Of a DNA stretch of 64,000 nt, positions 18,554 to 27,808 are shown piece after piece. Both the position numbers and the translations under genes were made by a program. The stretch lies in the NCBI RefSeq assembly GCF_014126615.1, contig NZ_CP059896.1:161001-225000 (forward strand). The letters run 5' to 3'. The stretch is from Ciceribacter thiooxidans. Its GTDB lineage: Bacteria > Pseudomonadota > Alphaproteobacteria > Rhizobiales > Rhizobiaceae. The notes under the pieces were generated by a model. It had not been told where the DNA came from, made no database searches, and was given only the letters and a program-made list of their open reading frames with translations. Numbering within the stretch: position 1 is the first letter of the stretch; each line of letters opens with the position of its first letter.

Positions 18554-19240
18554 ATGAGCGCATTCCGCAATCACAGACGGACGGCCGAGGCGACCATTGA
18601 CCTGCTGCCGCCGGAGCGTCCCGCCCGAGGAGCACGCACCTCGCTGGGCCGCACGTCCGTGACAGAGATCGCCGACGCACAATTCGTCACCGTCGCGAAG
18701 AACATTCGCACCGCAGGCACCAAAAGCTGGTGCAACGACAATCACGATAACCGGCCTATAAGCCCCGCTTCTCGAAAGCGGTCCTTTTTTCCCGCCTTGG
18801 CTGACAGCGTCCTCGGCGGTGTAGAAGGAGCACTCGGACGGCTGTCCGACCGAAACTTTGCGTTGCTGGTCGCGCTTGTGTTCGGCGCCGTCTTCACAGC
18901 CGCCGGTCTGGTGGCTTCTCCGGAGGGGAGTTCGCCGGTTCGCGCCGCTGCGCTCGACATCACGCATGTCACGCTGACGCCCCAGGATGCAAACGGCATG
19001 CAGGTGCTGCTCGTCAATGCGATCATCGAAAACCATGGTTCGAAACAGCGACCGATGCCGAGGGTCCGGGCGGATCTGCTTTCCGGCGGGCAAGTCGTGG
19101 CCAGTACATTCATCGATACCTCCATCGGATCTATCGGTGCGGGAGAGAGCCGGGGTCTTGCCGCACGCCTCAGGCATCCCGGTGGAAAATTGCCGGAACT
19201 GAAGCTTTCTTTCGCGGACGAGGATGCCCGCAGCATCTGA
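18554..19240 (+). CDS. Single-pass membrane protein with DUF3426/FxLYD-like domain
   Basis: 228-residue protein: a basic, disordered N-terminus, one transmembrane helix (NFALLVALVFGAVFTAAGLV, about residues 105-124) and a C-terminal extracytoplasmic beta domain. The latter, VLLVNAIIENHGSKQRPMPRV followed by ADLLSGGQVV and GAGESRGLAARL, resembles DUF3426 and FxLYD modules, which are usually preceded by an MJ0042 zinc ribbon. No zinc-ribbon cysteines are visible here, so that part appears lost or absent. The start ATG at 18554 has GAGGGCAAG just upstream. The gene lies between ftsE and hpt, as in other Rhizobiaceae; its function is unknown. Confidence 0.8.
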   Translation: MSAFRNHRRTAEATIDLLPPERPARGARTSLGRTSVTEIADAQFVTVAKNIRTAGTKSWCNDNHDNRPISPASRKRSFFPALADSVLGGVEGALGRLSDRNFALLVALVFGAVFTAAGLVASPEGSSPVRAAALDITHVTLTPQDANGMQVLLVNAIIENHGSKQRPMPRVRADLLSGGQVVASTFIDTSIGSIGAGESRGLAARLRHPGGKLPELKLSFADEDARSI

Positions 19241-19314
19241 TTGTGTTATCGCGGGTCCGCAAGCATGTCGGCACGACCATGTCGCCGACGGTCTTCCATC
19301 TCATGGAGTGAAGT

Positions 19315-19869
19315 ATGCCCGTCGTCCGCGGAAAGAACATCGAGCCCCTGTACACGGCCGAGCAGATTGCCGAGCGAAACCGTGAGCTCGCGGCGGAAAT
19401 TGCCAACGGCCCCTGCGAGGACCTTCTGGTCATCTCCATTCTCAAGGGCTCCTTCATCTTCGCTGCCGATCTCATTCGGGCACTGCATGATGCCGGACTT
19501 GCACCTGAGGTCGAGTTCATCACGCTGTCCAGCTATGGCACAGGTACCGTGTCCCAAGGGGTGCGGATCATCAAGGACATCGACAGCGACGTTCATGGTC
19601 GCAACGTCCTGCTGATCGACGACATTCTGGAATCGGGGCGCACGCTGCTGTTTGCCAAGACGCTGATGTACGAGCGCGGTGCTCGCAACGTCTCTATCGC
19701 GGTTCTCCTGGACAAGAAGGTGAAGCGCAAGGAGGTGTTCGAGGCTGACTACGTCGGGTTCGAGTGCCCGGATTACTTCGTCGTCGGCTACGGTATGGAC
19801 GTGGCCTATGCGTTCCGCGAACTGCCCTTCGTCGGTGTCGTGACCGGTGATGCGGAAGGCGACGCCTAG
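19315..19869 (+). CDS. hpt: Hypoxanthine phosphoribosyltransferase
   Basis: 184-residue purine salvage enzyme that makes IMP (and perhaps GMP) from base and PRPP. The PRPP-binding signature NVLLIDDILESGRTL is at about residues 96-110, with LVISILKGSFIFAADLIRAL before it and the C-terminal FECPDYFVVGYGMDVAYAFRELP loop carrying the purine-contacting Asp. ATG at 19315 follows a GGAGTGAAGT ribosome site. Cytosolic. Confidence 0.96.
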   Translation: MPVVRGKNIEPLYTAEQIAERNRELAAEIANGPCEDLLVISILKGSFIFAADLIRALHDAGLAPEVEFITLSSYGTGTVSQGVRIIKDIDSDVHGRNVLLIDDILESGRTLLFAKTLMYERGARNVSIAVLLDKKVKRKEVFEADYVGFECPDYFVVGYGMDVAYAFRELPFVGVVTGDAEGDA

Positions 19870-19890
19870 CACGCCTCTACAAAGTTCCTG

Positions 19891-19898
19891 TTAACCAT
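19891..19898 (+). promoter_or_regulatory. TTAACCAT CtrA-type half-site upstream of cpdR
   Basis: TTAACCAT lies 88 bases before the cpdR start. It matches the CtrA half-site of alphaproteobacteria, but no second TTAA core is present at the expected distance, so this is a weak candidate. Confidence 0.28.
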
Positions 19899-19986
19899 CT
19901 CGCCGTCACCGGTCGTTTTCGTTTACCGATCGCAAAGGAAACTCTGGTGACTTGCAGCGATATGAATGGATGACGGGAGCATGCCC

Positions 19987-20346
19987 ATGGCAAGGATTCT
20001 GATAACGGAAGACGAGGATTCGCTGCGCTCGTTCGTCGCCCGTGCACTGCGACTCGACGGGCATGACACCGCAGAGGCCGCCGACGGTGCCGAAGGTTTG
20101 GAAAGACTCGGTGACGGCGCTTTCGATCTCCTGCTATCCGATATCCGCATGCCGGTGATGGACGGCATCGAACTCGCGCATCGTGCCTCGTCGGCATTTC
20201 CGGACCTGAAGATATTGCTGATGACCGGCTATGCCGAGCAGCGCGAGCGCGCTGACGATCTGATGACGAAGGTGGTCGATGTGGTCGATAAACCGTTCTC
20301 GCTTCTCGACATTCGTAAGGCGGTCGCCCAGGCACTTGCGGTCTAA
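19987..20346 (+). CDS. cpdR: Single-domain response regulator CpdR
   Basis: 119-residue receiver-only protein. Conserved positions are the acidic pocket in ITEDEDSLR (residues 6-14), phosphoacceptor Asp52 in LLLSDIRMPVMDG, Thr80 in ILLMTGYAEQR and Lys102 in VVDKPFSL. In Caulobacter and Sinorhizobium, unphosphorylated CpdR directs ClpXP to degrade cell-cycle proteins including CtrA regulators, with phosphate supplied through CckA-ChpT. The start at 19987 (MARILITEDED) is preferred because GGGAG lies 7-8 bases upstream; ATG 19981 is possible. It is convergent with the DUF4175 gene. Confidence 0.93.
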   Translation: MARILITEDEDSLRSFVARALRLDGHDTAEAADGAEGLERLGDGAFDLLLSDIRMPVMDGIELAHRASSAFPDLKILLMTGYAEQRERADDLMTKVVDVVDKPFSLLDIRKAVAQALAV

Positions 20347-20364
20347 GAACGTGACGTCGACGTC

Positions 20365-22962
20365 CTATTGTACGTCGAGCAATCGTTCCAGATAGCGTCG
20401 CTCCAGCTCGGGACTGAGATTGTCTCCGAGCTTCTGGCGTATGGCCTCCAGGATCTCCCGTGCTCGCTGGACATCGATCTCGTCCGGGACTTTGACGTCG
20501 TCGCCGAATTCCGGACCGTCGGTCGGACGCGGACGCCCGAGCGGGTCGCGCCCGGCCTGGTTGCCCTGCTGCGTTCCCTGGCCCTGACCCTGGTTGCGCA
20601 TCGCCTGCATCATCTGTCCCATCATGTCGCGCGCACCCTGGCGCAGCGCTTCGAGCGCCTTGCCCTGTCCTTCCACCGCCCGTTCGCCCTGGCCCTGGCC
20701 CAGAGCTTCCCCAGCGCCGCGCATTTCACGTTCTGCTTGGCCAAAACCTTCACCCGGCTTCACGCCCAAGTCGCTCAGGCCTTTCTGCAGGTCTCCGAGC
20801 TTGCGCCCGAGCGCATCCTGTTGTGCCCGCAGGTTCTTCAGGGCCTCGCGTAGCTGCTCAGCAGTCATGTTGTCGGTCGGTGAGGGCTGGCCGCCCGGCT
20901 GCTGCCTGGGGTCTTCGGTGAGCTCGCCGTCCTCACCGTCGCCGGGGTCGCCACGCTGCATGCGATCCTTCAGCGCCTGATCGAGCTTGAAGGTCTGCTC
21001 CATGAGTTTCTGCTGCTCCTGCATTAGTTCGCCGAGCTTGTCGATCTGCTGCTGCACCTCGCTGTTCTGCTGCTGGTTGCCCTGTTGCGGCCGTGCGGTC
21101 TGAAGATTGTTCATCATCCGCTGCAATTGAGACAACATGTCCTGCGCAGCATCACGGTTGCCTGAGCGGGCAAGATTCTCGATCTGGTTCAGCATGTTCT
21201 CCAGGTCGCGCTGGCGCAGGACGTTTTGCGCCGATTGCTGCTGGTTCTCCGAGCCGGTATTGGGCTGCCGCTCGGCCATCGCTTTCATGAAGTCCTGCAT
21301 CGCGGCGCGAAGCTCGTCCATGAGTTTCTTGATCTCTTCATCAGGGGCGTTGCGTTCGAGCGCGTCCTGCAGTGCCTGCTGCGCCTCCCGCAGCTTTCGT
21401 TCGGCCAGCGAGAGATCGCCGTCGTCAATTCCAAGAGCGATCTCCCAGAGATAGTCGGCGGTGCCCTTCAGATCCTCCGATGTGCGTGCGAGCTTCATCC
21501 GCGCCTGAGCCGACTGGATCAGCAGAAAATGCGTGAGATTCGGAATCGTCTCATCCGCCCTGACAGACAAGGCTTCGTTGAGCGCAATTGCCTTCGGAAG
21601 ATCGCGGGTATCCAGCGCGAAGACCTGCCGTTCCTCGGCGACGGCTGCAGCAAGCGGCTTGGCGAAGTCCCGCGAGGGCAACGTCATCTCGAAGGGAGCG
21701 CTACGTCCCGTCTGACCGGCACCGTCCCGGGCGACCAGCGTGATCTTTACCTTCCGTCCGGCCAACGGGTGCTCCGTCAGGTTCCTGCTCGATGTGCCCT
21801 TCGGGTCGCGCGGGTTCCGGCGTGGCAGATTGAGTTTGTATTCGGGTAGCGGGTAGAGCGGCGTCGCGTCGGGTTTGGCCACGGTCGGCTCGATCTCGGC
21901 GTGCGCGTCGACGAGGCCGTAGTCGTCATGCCCCTTGAAGGCGATCTCGAGAGCGCCATTGACGCTGCGTCGCGGCGTTCCGTCGAAGGCAATCTGCGGC
22001 GGTTGGTCAGGTGTAACCTCGACGGTCCACCGGCTAGGCCCTACGGCCAGCATGCCGCTTTCGGTCAGTTCCGCCTCGTAGGTCTGTCCGACCGCTTGGA
22101 CAGCTTCGGATGCCGGTTCCCCGGCAGGGTTACCAGCCTTTCCTGCGCCGAGCGGCACGGCCTCGACCGCCTTCACGGGCTGAAAGCTGACCTGTTCTTC
22201 GCCGCTGCCTCCGCTCACCCGGATCGTCATTCTGGAGTGGCGGGGGACGCTGACCGCAGGAGGTGCTCCGCGGTCCTCGCCGGAGTCGCGGCGGGTCAGG
22301 AAAACCGGTGCCCTGCCAGTATAGGCAGGCGGCGTGATCCAGGCATCGATGCGGAGGTCCGGGGCCGCCGCACCGGCGGTCGACCAGCGGAAAGCGTCGG
22401 CAATCGTGCCGGCTCCGTTGGAACCGGAGTAAGCGAAAGCCGTCACCAGGAGCAAGACAGGGATGGTCCGCAGCGCAAACCGGTCGTGACGCGCGATGTC
22501 GGGGCGTGGGGTGCCGGCGTCGAGAGAAGCGATCGTCTCGGCCATGCGCCTTTGGTGTTCGCTCCAGAGCGCCCGCGCAAACAGTGTTTCGAAGGCTGGA
22601 ATGTCATCCTGCGCGGCGACAGGCTGATGCGGGAGATGATTTCGCTCCTCAAGCAGTCGGTCTGCCTCATCGGCCCGTGGCCACCGCAGTTTCGCAAAAT
22701 GCAACAGGGATGCCAGGAAACCGAATGTGAGAACGAAGACCGTGGCGAGACGCAGCCAATCGGGAAAGATGCGGTAGAGGCCGAGCCAGCCGAAAGAGAC
22801 GAACAGTGCCGCGAAGCCGAGCACCGGGAGGAAAAGCGGTATGACGCGTTCGATGAAGAGGACGAGGCGCGCGACTGCGCGCTTCGCGCGCACGCGGCGC
22901 GCAAGCCTGAGATCGGTTCCAGGAAGTGTCGTGCTCTCTCGTTCAGGCGGAGCAGCGTTCAT
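20365..22962 (-). CDS. Large DUF4175 (TIGR02302) membrane protein
   Basis: About 865 residues. The N-terminus holds two or three transmembrane helices near residues 40-60, 70-95 and 165-185. A central region with beta-rich Pro-Pro-Ala-Tyr-Thr segments (DAWITPPAYTGRAPVFL) resembles the conserved DUF4175 core. The C-terminal third is a very long helical, glutamine- and methionine-rich coiled coil (LSQLQRMMNNLQTARPQQGN and similar), then a low-complexity GQGQG stretch and a conserved end (IRQKLGDNLSPELERRYLERLLDV). The family is confined to alphaproteobacteria and has no known function. It lies downstream of lysA and convergent to cpdR. GTG at 22977 is an alternative start. Confidence 0.9.
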   Translation of the reverse strand: MNAAPPERESTTLPGTDLRLARRVRAKRAVARLVLFIERVIPLFLPVLGFAALFVSFGWLGLYRIFPDWLRLATVFVLTFGFLASLLHFAKLRWPRADEADRLLEERNHLPHQPVAAQDDIPAFETLFARALWSEHQRRMAETIASLDAGTPRPDIARHDRFALRTIPVLLLVTAFAYSGSNGAGTIADAFRWSTAGAAAPDLRIDAWITPPAYTGRAPVFLTRRDSGEDRGAPPAVSVPRHSRMTIRVSGGSGEEQVSFQPVKAVEAVPLGAGKAGNPAGEPASEAVQAVGQTYEAELTESGMLAVGPSRWTVEVTPDQPPQIAFDGTPRRSVNGALEIAFKGHDDYGLVDAHAEIEPTVAKPDATPLYPLPEYKLNLPRRNPRDPKGTSSRNLTEHPLAGRKVKITLVARDGAGQTGRSAPFEMTLPSRDFAKPLAAAVAEERQVFALDTRDLPKAIALNEALSVRADETIPNLTHFLLIQSAQARMKLARTSEDLKGTADYLWEIALGIDDGDLSLAERKLREAQQALQDALERNAPDEEIKKLMDELRAAMQDFMKAMAERQPNTGSENQQQSAQNVLRQRDLENMLNQIENLARSGNRDAAQDMLSQLQRMMNNLQTARPQQGNQQQNSEVQQQIDKLGELMQEQQKLMEQTFKLDQALKDRMQRGDPGDGEDGELTEDPRQQPGGQPSPTDNMTAEQLREALKNLRAQQDALGRKLGDLQKGLSDLGVKPGEGFGQAEREMRGAGEALGQGQGERAVEGQGKALEALRQGARDMMGQMMQAMRNQGQGQGTQQGNQAGRDPLGRPRPTDGPEFGDDVKVPDEIDVQRAREILEAIRQKLGDNLSPELERRYLERLLDVQ

Positions 22963-23110
22963 CCGTACGGTTCTCACTCGGCGTCGATCGTCCTGCCGAC
23001 AATTCTGCAGCCACGGACTTGGCGAGGTCCAAGGATAGCATTCTTTGTGGCGAAGACGAGGGCAAAGCGCCGCTGCCCGCTATTTTCGCAGGAATGGCGT
23101 TCTCGTGGTG

Positions 23111-24379
23111 TCAGTCGAGCCAAGCAGGAAGCGAATCGAGCCGGATCAGGTCTTCGAAGCTCGGGCGCGGACGTATAACGTGGAATTCATCGCCCCTGAC
23201 GAGCACCTCGGGGATCAGGCGCCGGCTGTTGTAGGTGCCCGCCTGGACGGCGCCATAGGCGCCGGCCGAGCCGACTGCCAGCAGATCGCCGCTGCGGGGC
23301 ATCGCCATTTCGCGATCAAGTGCGAGATAATCCCCGGTTTCGCAGACAGGACCGACCACGTCGGCGCGGATCCTCGGCGCACTGGCCGCGGAGAGCACGA
23401 CGGGGCGTATCTCGTGGTGCGCGTCATAGAGCGTCGGGCGGATGAGATCGTTCATCGCAGCGTCGACGATAACGAAGGTCTTGTCGCCGCCGTCCTTCAC
23501 GTAGACGACCTCGGTCACGAGGATACCCGCGTTGCCGACGATCAGCCGTCCGGGCTCGGTGACTATGCGGCATCCGAGGTCACTCAGTTGCTCCTTAACG
23601 ATCCTCGCGTAAGCGTCCGGCTCCGGCGGCGGATTGTTGTCGTCGTGATAGGGGATGCCGAGACCGCCGCCGATGTCCACGTGGTCGATCGCGTGTCCGT
23701 CGGCACGAAGCGTCGCTACCAGTTCCTTCAGCAAGCGGAAGGCATCCTGGAACGGCTGCAACTCGGTGATCTGGCTGCCGATATGCATGTCGATACCGGT
23801 GACCTTGATGCCGGGAAGCAAGGCGGCATGGGCGTAAACTGCCTGCGCGCGATCGTAGGAGATGCCGAACTTGTTTTCTTTCTTGCCGGTCGAAATCTTG
23901 GCGTGCGTCCGCGCGTCGACATCCGGATTAATCCGGAACGAGACATGCGCCACCTTGCCGGCCTTCTGTGCCCGCTGGTTCAGCACTTCGAGTTCGGGTT
24001 CGGATTCGACGTTGAAGCAGTAGATCCCCGCTTCCAACGCGAGATCCATCTCGTGCACCGTCTTGCCGACGCCGGAGAACATGATGCGTTCGCCCGGAAT
24101 GCCGGCCGCCAGCGCACGCCTCAGCTCGCCTTCCGAGACCACGTCAACGCCGGCGCCGAGGCGCCCGAGTGTCTTGAGTACGGCCTGGTTCGAATTCGCC
24201 TTCATGGCGAAGCAGACCATGGAGTCGGTGCCTTCGAACGCCTTGGAGAAGACCCGGTAATGACGCTCCAAGGTCGCCGTCGAGTAGCAGTAGAAGGGCG
24301 TGCCGACCGCGGCGGCAATTGCCGGAACGGGGACGTTCTCGGCGTATAGAACGCCATCACGATATTCGAAGTGATTCAC
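23111..24379 (-). CDS. lysA: Diaminopimelate decarboxylase
   Basis: 422-residue PLP-dependent enzyme that makes L-lysine from meso-diaminopimelate. The PLP lysine lies in MVCFAMKANSNQAVL (about residue 59), with FSGVGKTVHEM, ISTGKKENKFGI, GIDMHIGSQI, HVDIGGGLGIPY, EPGRLIVGNAG and the substrate-binding GPVCETGDYLA. The reading starts at a GTG (24379), preceded by AGGTCCCC; residues MNHFEYRDG match the family N-terminus. It follows the small lipoprotein gene by 12 bases and belongs to the argH-lptM-lysA run. Confidence 0.97.
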   Translation of the reverse strand: MNHFEYRDGVLYAENVPVPAIAAAVGTPFYCYSTATLERHYRVFSKAFEGTDSMVCFAMKANSNQAVLKTLGRLGAGVDVVSEGELRRALAAGIPGERIMFSGVGKTVHEMDLALEAGIYCFNVESEPELEVLNQRAQKAGKVAHVSFRINPDVDARTHAKISTGKKENKFGISYDRAQAVYAHAALLPGIKVTGIDMHIGSQITELQPFQDAFRLLKELVATLRADGHAIDHVDIGGGLGIPYHDDNNPPPEPDAYARIVKEQLSDLGCRIVTEPGRLIVGNAGILVTEVVYVKDGGDKTFVIVDAAMNDLIRPTLYDAHHEIRPVVLSAASAPRIRADVVGPVCETGDYLALDREMAMPRSGDLLAVGSAGAYGAVQAGTYNSRRLIPEVLVRGDEFHVIRPRPSFEDLIRLDSLPAWLD

Positions 24380-24391
24380 GACGGGGACCTG

Positions 24392-24583
24392 TCAGAGAAG
24401 AGGATCGAGCACAAAGGGATCGTCCGGAACAGCGGCCTGCTGTTTGGTCGACTGCCTGTTCTGTTCGGCAGCCGGCATGTTCGGCGGGTCGAGGTCGGCC
24501 TTGCGGCCGCAGCCGGAAAGCGTCACGGCTGCCGCAGCCATCATACCCATCGTCACGAACAAGTTTCGAAGCGCCCTAGCCAT
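24392..24583 (-). CDS. lptM: LptM-like small lipoprotein
   Basis: 63-residue lipoprotein: hydrophobic signal (FVTMGMMAAAAVTL), lipobox LSGC with lipidated Cys27, then GRKADLDPP, the short conserved motif of the LptM/YifL family. In E. coli LptM assists maturation of the LptD outer membrane LPS translocon. The gene is commonly found between argH and lysA in proteobacteria, as here. ATG at 24583 is chosen since it gives a proper signal peptide; reading further upstream to 24739 has no support. Confidence 0.9.
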   Translation of the reverse strand: MARALRNLFVTMGMMAAAAVTLSGCGRKADLDPPNMPAAEQNRQSTKQQAAVPDDPFVLDPLL

Positions 24584-24680
24584 CACTTTGCCCAACCGGA
24601 AGAACCAATATCTAGCCTCTATCGAAAAAGCGGGGTCTTGTGCACCCTCAATCTCGTGATGGCAACGCAAAGGACAGTGA

Positions 24681-26084
24681 TCAGTTGCGCTGGCGCCACC
24701 AGGCGATCTGCTTGCGCACCTCGCTCGGGGCCGTTCCACCGTAGCTCTTGCGGCTGGCGACAGAGGCTTCCACCGTCAGCACGTCGAAGACATCGGCTGT
24801 GATCGCCGGGTTGATCGCCTGCAACTCGTCGAGTGAAAGTTCTGCCAGATCGCAGCCCTTGGCCTCGGCGAGAGCCACGGCGCGGCCGGTCACGTGATGA
24901 GCCTCGCGGAACGGCAGCCCGGCTTCCCGCACCAGCCAGTCGGCGAGGTCGGTTGCCGTGGAGTAGCCCGCGCCGGCCGCCGCCTTCATCCGGTCCGTCC
25001 GGACGGTCATGTCGCGCACCATACCGGTCATCGCCGCGACGGCGAGCTCCAGGCTTTCTGCCGCATCGAAGACCTGCTCCTTGTCTTCCTGCATGTCCTT
25101 CGAATAGGCGAGAGGTAGGCCCTTCATTACGGTAAGGAGTGCGACGAGCGATCCGTTGATCCGACCCGTCTTGGCGCGCACGAGCTCGGCGGCGTCCGGA
25201 TTCTTCTTCTGCGGCATGATCGACGAACCCGTCGAGAAGGCATCCGAAAGCCGGACGAAGCCGAACTGCGGCGTGGACCAGATCACGATCTCCTCGGCCA
25301 GACGCGAGAGATGCGTGGCCGTAATCGAGGCCATCGCGAGGAATTCGAGTGCGAAGTCGCGATCGGACACGGTGTCGATCGAGTTGCGGGTCGGTTCGCG
25401 GAAGCCCAGCGCTTTGGCGGTCATGTGCCGGTCGATGTTGTAACCGGTACCGGCGAGCGCTGCGGCCCCAATGGGGCTTTCATCGAGGTGCTCGATCGCG
25501 TGCCGCACGCGCTGCCGGTCACGGCCGAACATTTCGACGTAGGCCATGCAGTGGTGGCCGAAGGTGACCGGCTGGGCTGTCTGAAGGTGGGTGAAGCCGG
25601 GCATCACCGTCTCGGCATGTTCTTCCGCTCTGTCGAGGAAGGCGTCGATGAGGGCGGTCAAAGCCTTTTCCGTCTTCTGCAGTTCTTCCTTTACCCAGAG
25701 ACGGAAATCGAGCGCCACCTGGTCATTGCGCGAACGGGCTGTGTGAAGGCGTCCCGCTGCGGGACCGATCAAGTCGGCAAGACGGCCCTCCACGTTCATG
25801 TGAATGTCTTCGAGGCGGCGCGAGAACTCGAAACGGCCGCTTTCGATCTCTGACAGGATCGTGTTCAGTCCGTGAACGATCTTGTCTTTGTCTTCCGCCG
25901 TGATGATGCCCTGATGGGCAAGCATGGTCGCGTGCGCTATTGAGCCGCGGATGTCCTGGGCATAAAGCTTCTTGTCGAAGTCGATGGAGGCATTTATCTC
26001 CTCCATGATGGCCGCGGGCCCCGAGGCGAAACGTCCGCCCCACATCTGGTTGGAGGTCAGCGTGTCCTTGGTGTCCTCGGCCAT
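24681..26084 (-). CDS. argH: Argininosuccinate lyase
   Basis: 467-residue cytosolic enzyme completing arginine synthesis: argininosuccinate to arginine and fumarate. The family signature [12 protein letters not shown] is present, together with NQMWGGRF near the N-terminus, [17 protein letters not shown] and [15 protein letters not shown] at 26084 (MAEDTKD) is followed by the conserved core; in-frame codons up to 26867 run antisense through tlpA and are not real. The tlpA start codon is only 24 bases away on the other strand. Confidence 0.97.
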   Translation of the reverse strand: MAEDTKDTLTSNQMWGGRFASGPAAIMEEINASIDFDKKLYAQDIRGSIAHATMLAHQGIITAEDKDKIVHGLNTILSEIESGRFEFSRRLEDIHMNVEGRLADLIGPAAGRLHTARSRNDQVALDFRLWVKEELQKTEKALTALIDAFLDRAEEHAETVMPGFTHLQTAQPVTFGHHCMAYVEMFGRDRQRVRHAIEHLDESPIGAAALAGTGYNIDRHMTAKALGFREPTRNSIDTVSDRDFALEFLAMASITATHLSRLAEEIVIWSTPQFGFVRLSDAFSTGSSIMPQKKNPDAAELVRAKTGRINGSLVALLTVMKGLPLAYSKDMQEDKEQVFDAAESLELAVAAMTGMVRDMTVRTDRMKAAAGAGYSTATDLADWLVREAGLPFREAHHVTGRAVALAEAKGCDLAELSLDELQAINPAITADVFDVLTVEASVASRKSYGGTAPSEVRKQIAWWRQRN

Positions 26085-26108
26085 TTGGTGCCCATCCCGG
26101 AGATGTTG

Positions 26109-26771
26109 ATGACAGAAAAAAGACCCCTCGGACTTCCTTCCGCCAAACTGGTTGCGATTGCGGCGGTTGCCGGCATTTTGGCCGGCGCGGCAGCGGTATA
26201 CGTGAAGCAGACCATGTCTGGCAATGGCGAGGTTGCTGCGGAGACGGGCCAGTGCGAGGGGGCGGTCGACAGGGCGGCGGGCCTTGGCTCCGTCACGAAA
26301 GGGGAGGTCGCCGCGATGACCGCGGTCACGGAACCACGTTCGGTTGCCGGCCTGACATTCAAGAACGCAGCTGAAAGGGACGTGACCCTTGAGGACTTTG
26401 CCGGAAAGACAGTTCTCCTCAACGTCTGGGCCACGTGGTGCATACCCTGTCGTGAAGAAATGCCGGCGTTGAATGGTCTTCAGGAGAAAATGGGCGGCAA
26501 GGACTTCGAGGTCGTGGCCGTCAACATCGACACTGGTGACGCCGAGAAGCCGAAGGCCTTTCTTGCCGAGACGGGCGTCGACAAGCTCGGGCTTTATCGC
26601 GACAACACGATGGGCGTCTTCAATGCCCTGAAGAAGCAGGGGCTGGCCTTCGGATTGCCGGTAACTCTGCTGGTCGACGAAAAGGGATGCCTTCTGGGCT
26701 CCATGAACGGTCCAGCCGCGTGGGACAGTGGTGACGCGCAGGCACTGATTGCGGCCGCCGTTAAGCTCTGA
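26109..26771 (+). CDS. tlpA: Thiol:disulfide interchange protein TlpA
   Basis: 220-residue membrane-anchored periplasmic thioredoxin. An N-terminal transmembrane anchor ([19 protein letters not shown]) is followed by a thioredoxin fold with active site [15 protein letters not shown] (CIPC) and the cis-proline segment [13 protein letters not shown]. In Bradyrhizobium TlpA reduces ScoI and CoxB during cytochrome oxidase maturation. A Cys near residue 50 and a late Cys (EKGCLLGS) match the family's extra disulfide. ATG 26109 has CGGAG 7 bases upstream. The gene is divergent from argH by 24 bases, an arrangement shared with other rhizobia. Confidence 0.93.
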   Translation: MTEKRPLGLPSAKLVAIAAVAGILAGAAAVYVKQTMSGNGEVAAETGQCEGAVDRAAGLGSVTKGEVAAMTAVTEPRSVAGLTFKNAAERDVTLEDFAGKTVLLNVWATWCIPCREEMPALNGLQEKMGGKDFEVVAVNIDTGDAEKPKAFLAETGVDKLGLYRDNTMGVFNALKKQGLAFGLPVTLLVDEKGCLLGSMNGPAAWDSGDAQALIAAAVKL

Positions 26772-26797
26772 AAAATCTTCCGACCGGCGGGCCGGTC

Positions 26798-27679
26798 TCA
26801 ACGTGTCGGGATCGGTGTCTCGCCGCGATAGTCGTAGAATCCGCGACCGGACTTGCGTCCGAGCCATCCGGCCTCGACATATTTCACCAGCAGCGGGCAG
26901 GGGCGATACTTGCTGTCGGCCAGACCGTCGTGCAGGACCTGCATGATGGAAAGACAGGTATCCAGGCCGATGAAGTCCGCTAGCTGCAGCGGGCCCATCG
27001 GGTGATTGGCGCCAAGCCGCATGGCGGTGTCGATCGCTTCCACCGAGCCGACACCTTCGTAAAGCGTATAAATCGCCTCGTTGATCATCGGCAGCAGGAT
27101 GCGGTTGACGATGAATGCGGGAAAATCTTCAGCGACCGTGATCGTCTTGTCGAGCGACTGAGCGAAGGCCTTCGCCGTCGCGAAGGTCGTTTCATCGGTA
27201 GCAATGCCGCGCACGAGTTCCACCAGCTTCATCACCGGAACCGGGTTCATGAAGTGGATCCCCATGAAACGCTCGGGGCGATCGGTCGCGGCGGCAAGTC
27301 TCGTGATGGAGAGCGACGACGTATTGGTGGCGAGGAGGGCCTCCGGTTTGAGCACCGGGCAGATCTGGGCGAAGATCTTGCGCTTGACCGTTTCGTCCTC
27401 GGTTGCGGCTTCGATGACCATGTCCGCAGGTGCGAGGTCGTTTATGTCGGTCGTGCCGGAGATGCGCGTCATGGCGGCCTTCCGGTCCTCGTCGGAGAGC
27501 TTGCCGTTGTTGACCTGGCGGGCGAGGTTGCCGTTGACGGTCGCAAGACCCGCCTCGATCCTTTCCCTCGAAAGATCGTAGACAGTGACCTTGTAGCCGG
27601 CGAGCGCGCTGACCTGAACGATCCCGCAGCCCATCTGGCCTGCACCTACAACGCCCAAGCTCTTGATTGCCGTTCCCAT
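26798..27679 (-). CDS. hbdA: 3-hydroxybutyryl-CoA dehydrogenase
   Basis: 293-residue NAD(P)-dependent 3-hydroxyacyl-CoA dehydrogenase. The Rossmann motif [22 protein letters not shown] opens the protein, followed by [26 protein letters not shown], the catalytic [17 protein letters not shown] and a C-terminal helical domain ([19 protein letters not shown]). It interconverts acetoacetyl-CoA and 3-hydroxybutyryl-CoA in short-chain fatty acid or polyhydroxybutyrate metabolism. The gene follows etfA by 129 bases, and its electrons fit an etf-linked oxidation group. Confidence 0.96.
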   Translation of the reverse strand: MGTAIKSLGVVGAGQMGCGIVQVSALAGYKVTVYDLSRERIEAGLATVNGNLARQVNNGKLSDEDRKAAMTRISGTTDINDLAPADMVIEAATEDETVKRKIFAQICPVLKPEALLATNTSSLSITRLAAATDRPERFMGIHFMNPVPVMKLVELVRGIATDETTFATAKAFAQSLDKTITVAEDFPAFIVNRILLPMINEAIYTLYEGVGSVEAIDTAMRLGANHPMGPLQLADFIGLDTCLSIMQVLHDGLADSKYRPCPLLVKYVEAGWLGRKSGRGFYDYRGETPIPTR

Positions 27680-27716
27680 CGCGCTCTCCTCGCCGCACTC
27701 TGTCCCACAAGAATCT

Positions 27717-27741
27717 GCCGGGCCGATAGTATCGACCCGGC
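27717..27741. repeat. Inverted repeat between etfA and hbdA
   Basis: GCCGGG (27717-27722) and CCCGGC (27736-27741) flank CGAT-agt-ATCG, giving a near-continuous stem with one mismatch pair. It lies 38 bases before the hbdA start on the minus strand. No U-tract follows on that strand, so it may be an RNA-processing or stability hairpin rather than a terminator. Confidence 0.45.
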
Positions 27742-27808
27742 AAAAACTGATAGACGTGCTTGCTCGATTTTTCCAGTCCTTTCGCAAGTGCGAAGGGATG
27801 GGTTTCGG

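Noticed and set aside
21901..23178. 425-codon plus-strand frame opposite DUF4175
   Set aside because: Runs antisense through a clear conserved gene and has an arginine-rich, shadow-like composition.
24681..26867. A 728-codon minus-strand reading frame covering argH
   Set aside because: Only the region from ATG 26084 is argininosuccinate lyase. The upstream 261 codons are antisense to tlpA and show no conserved protein.
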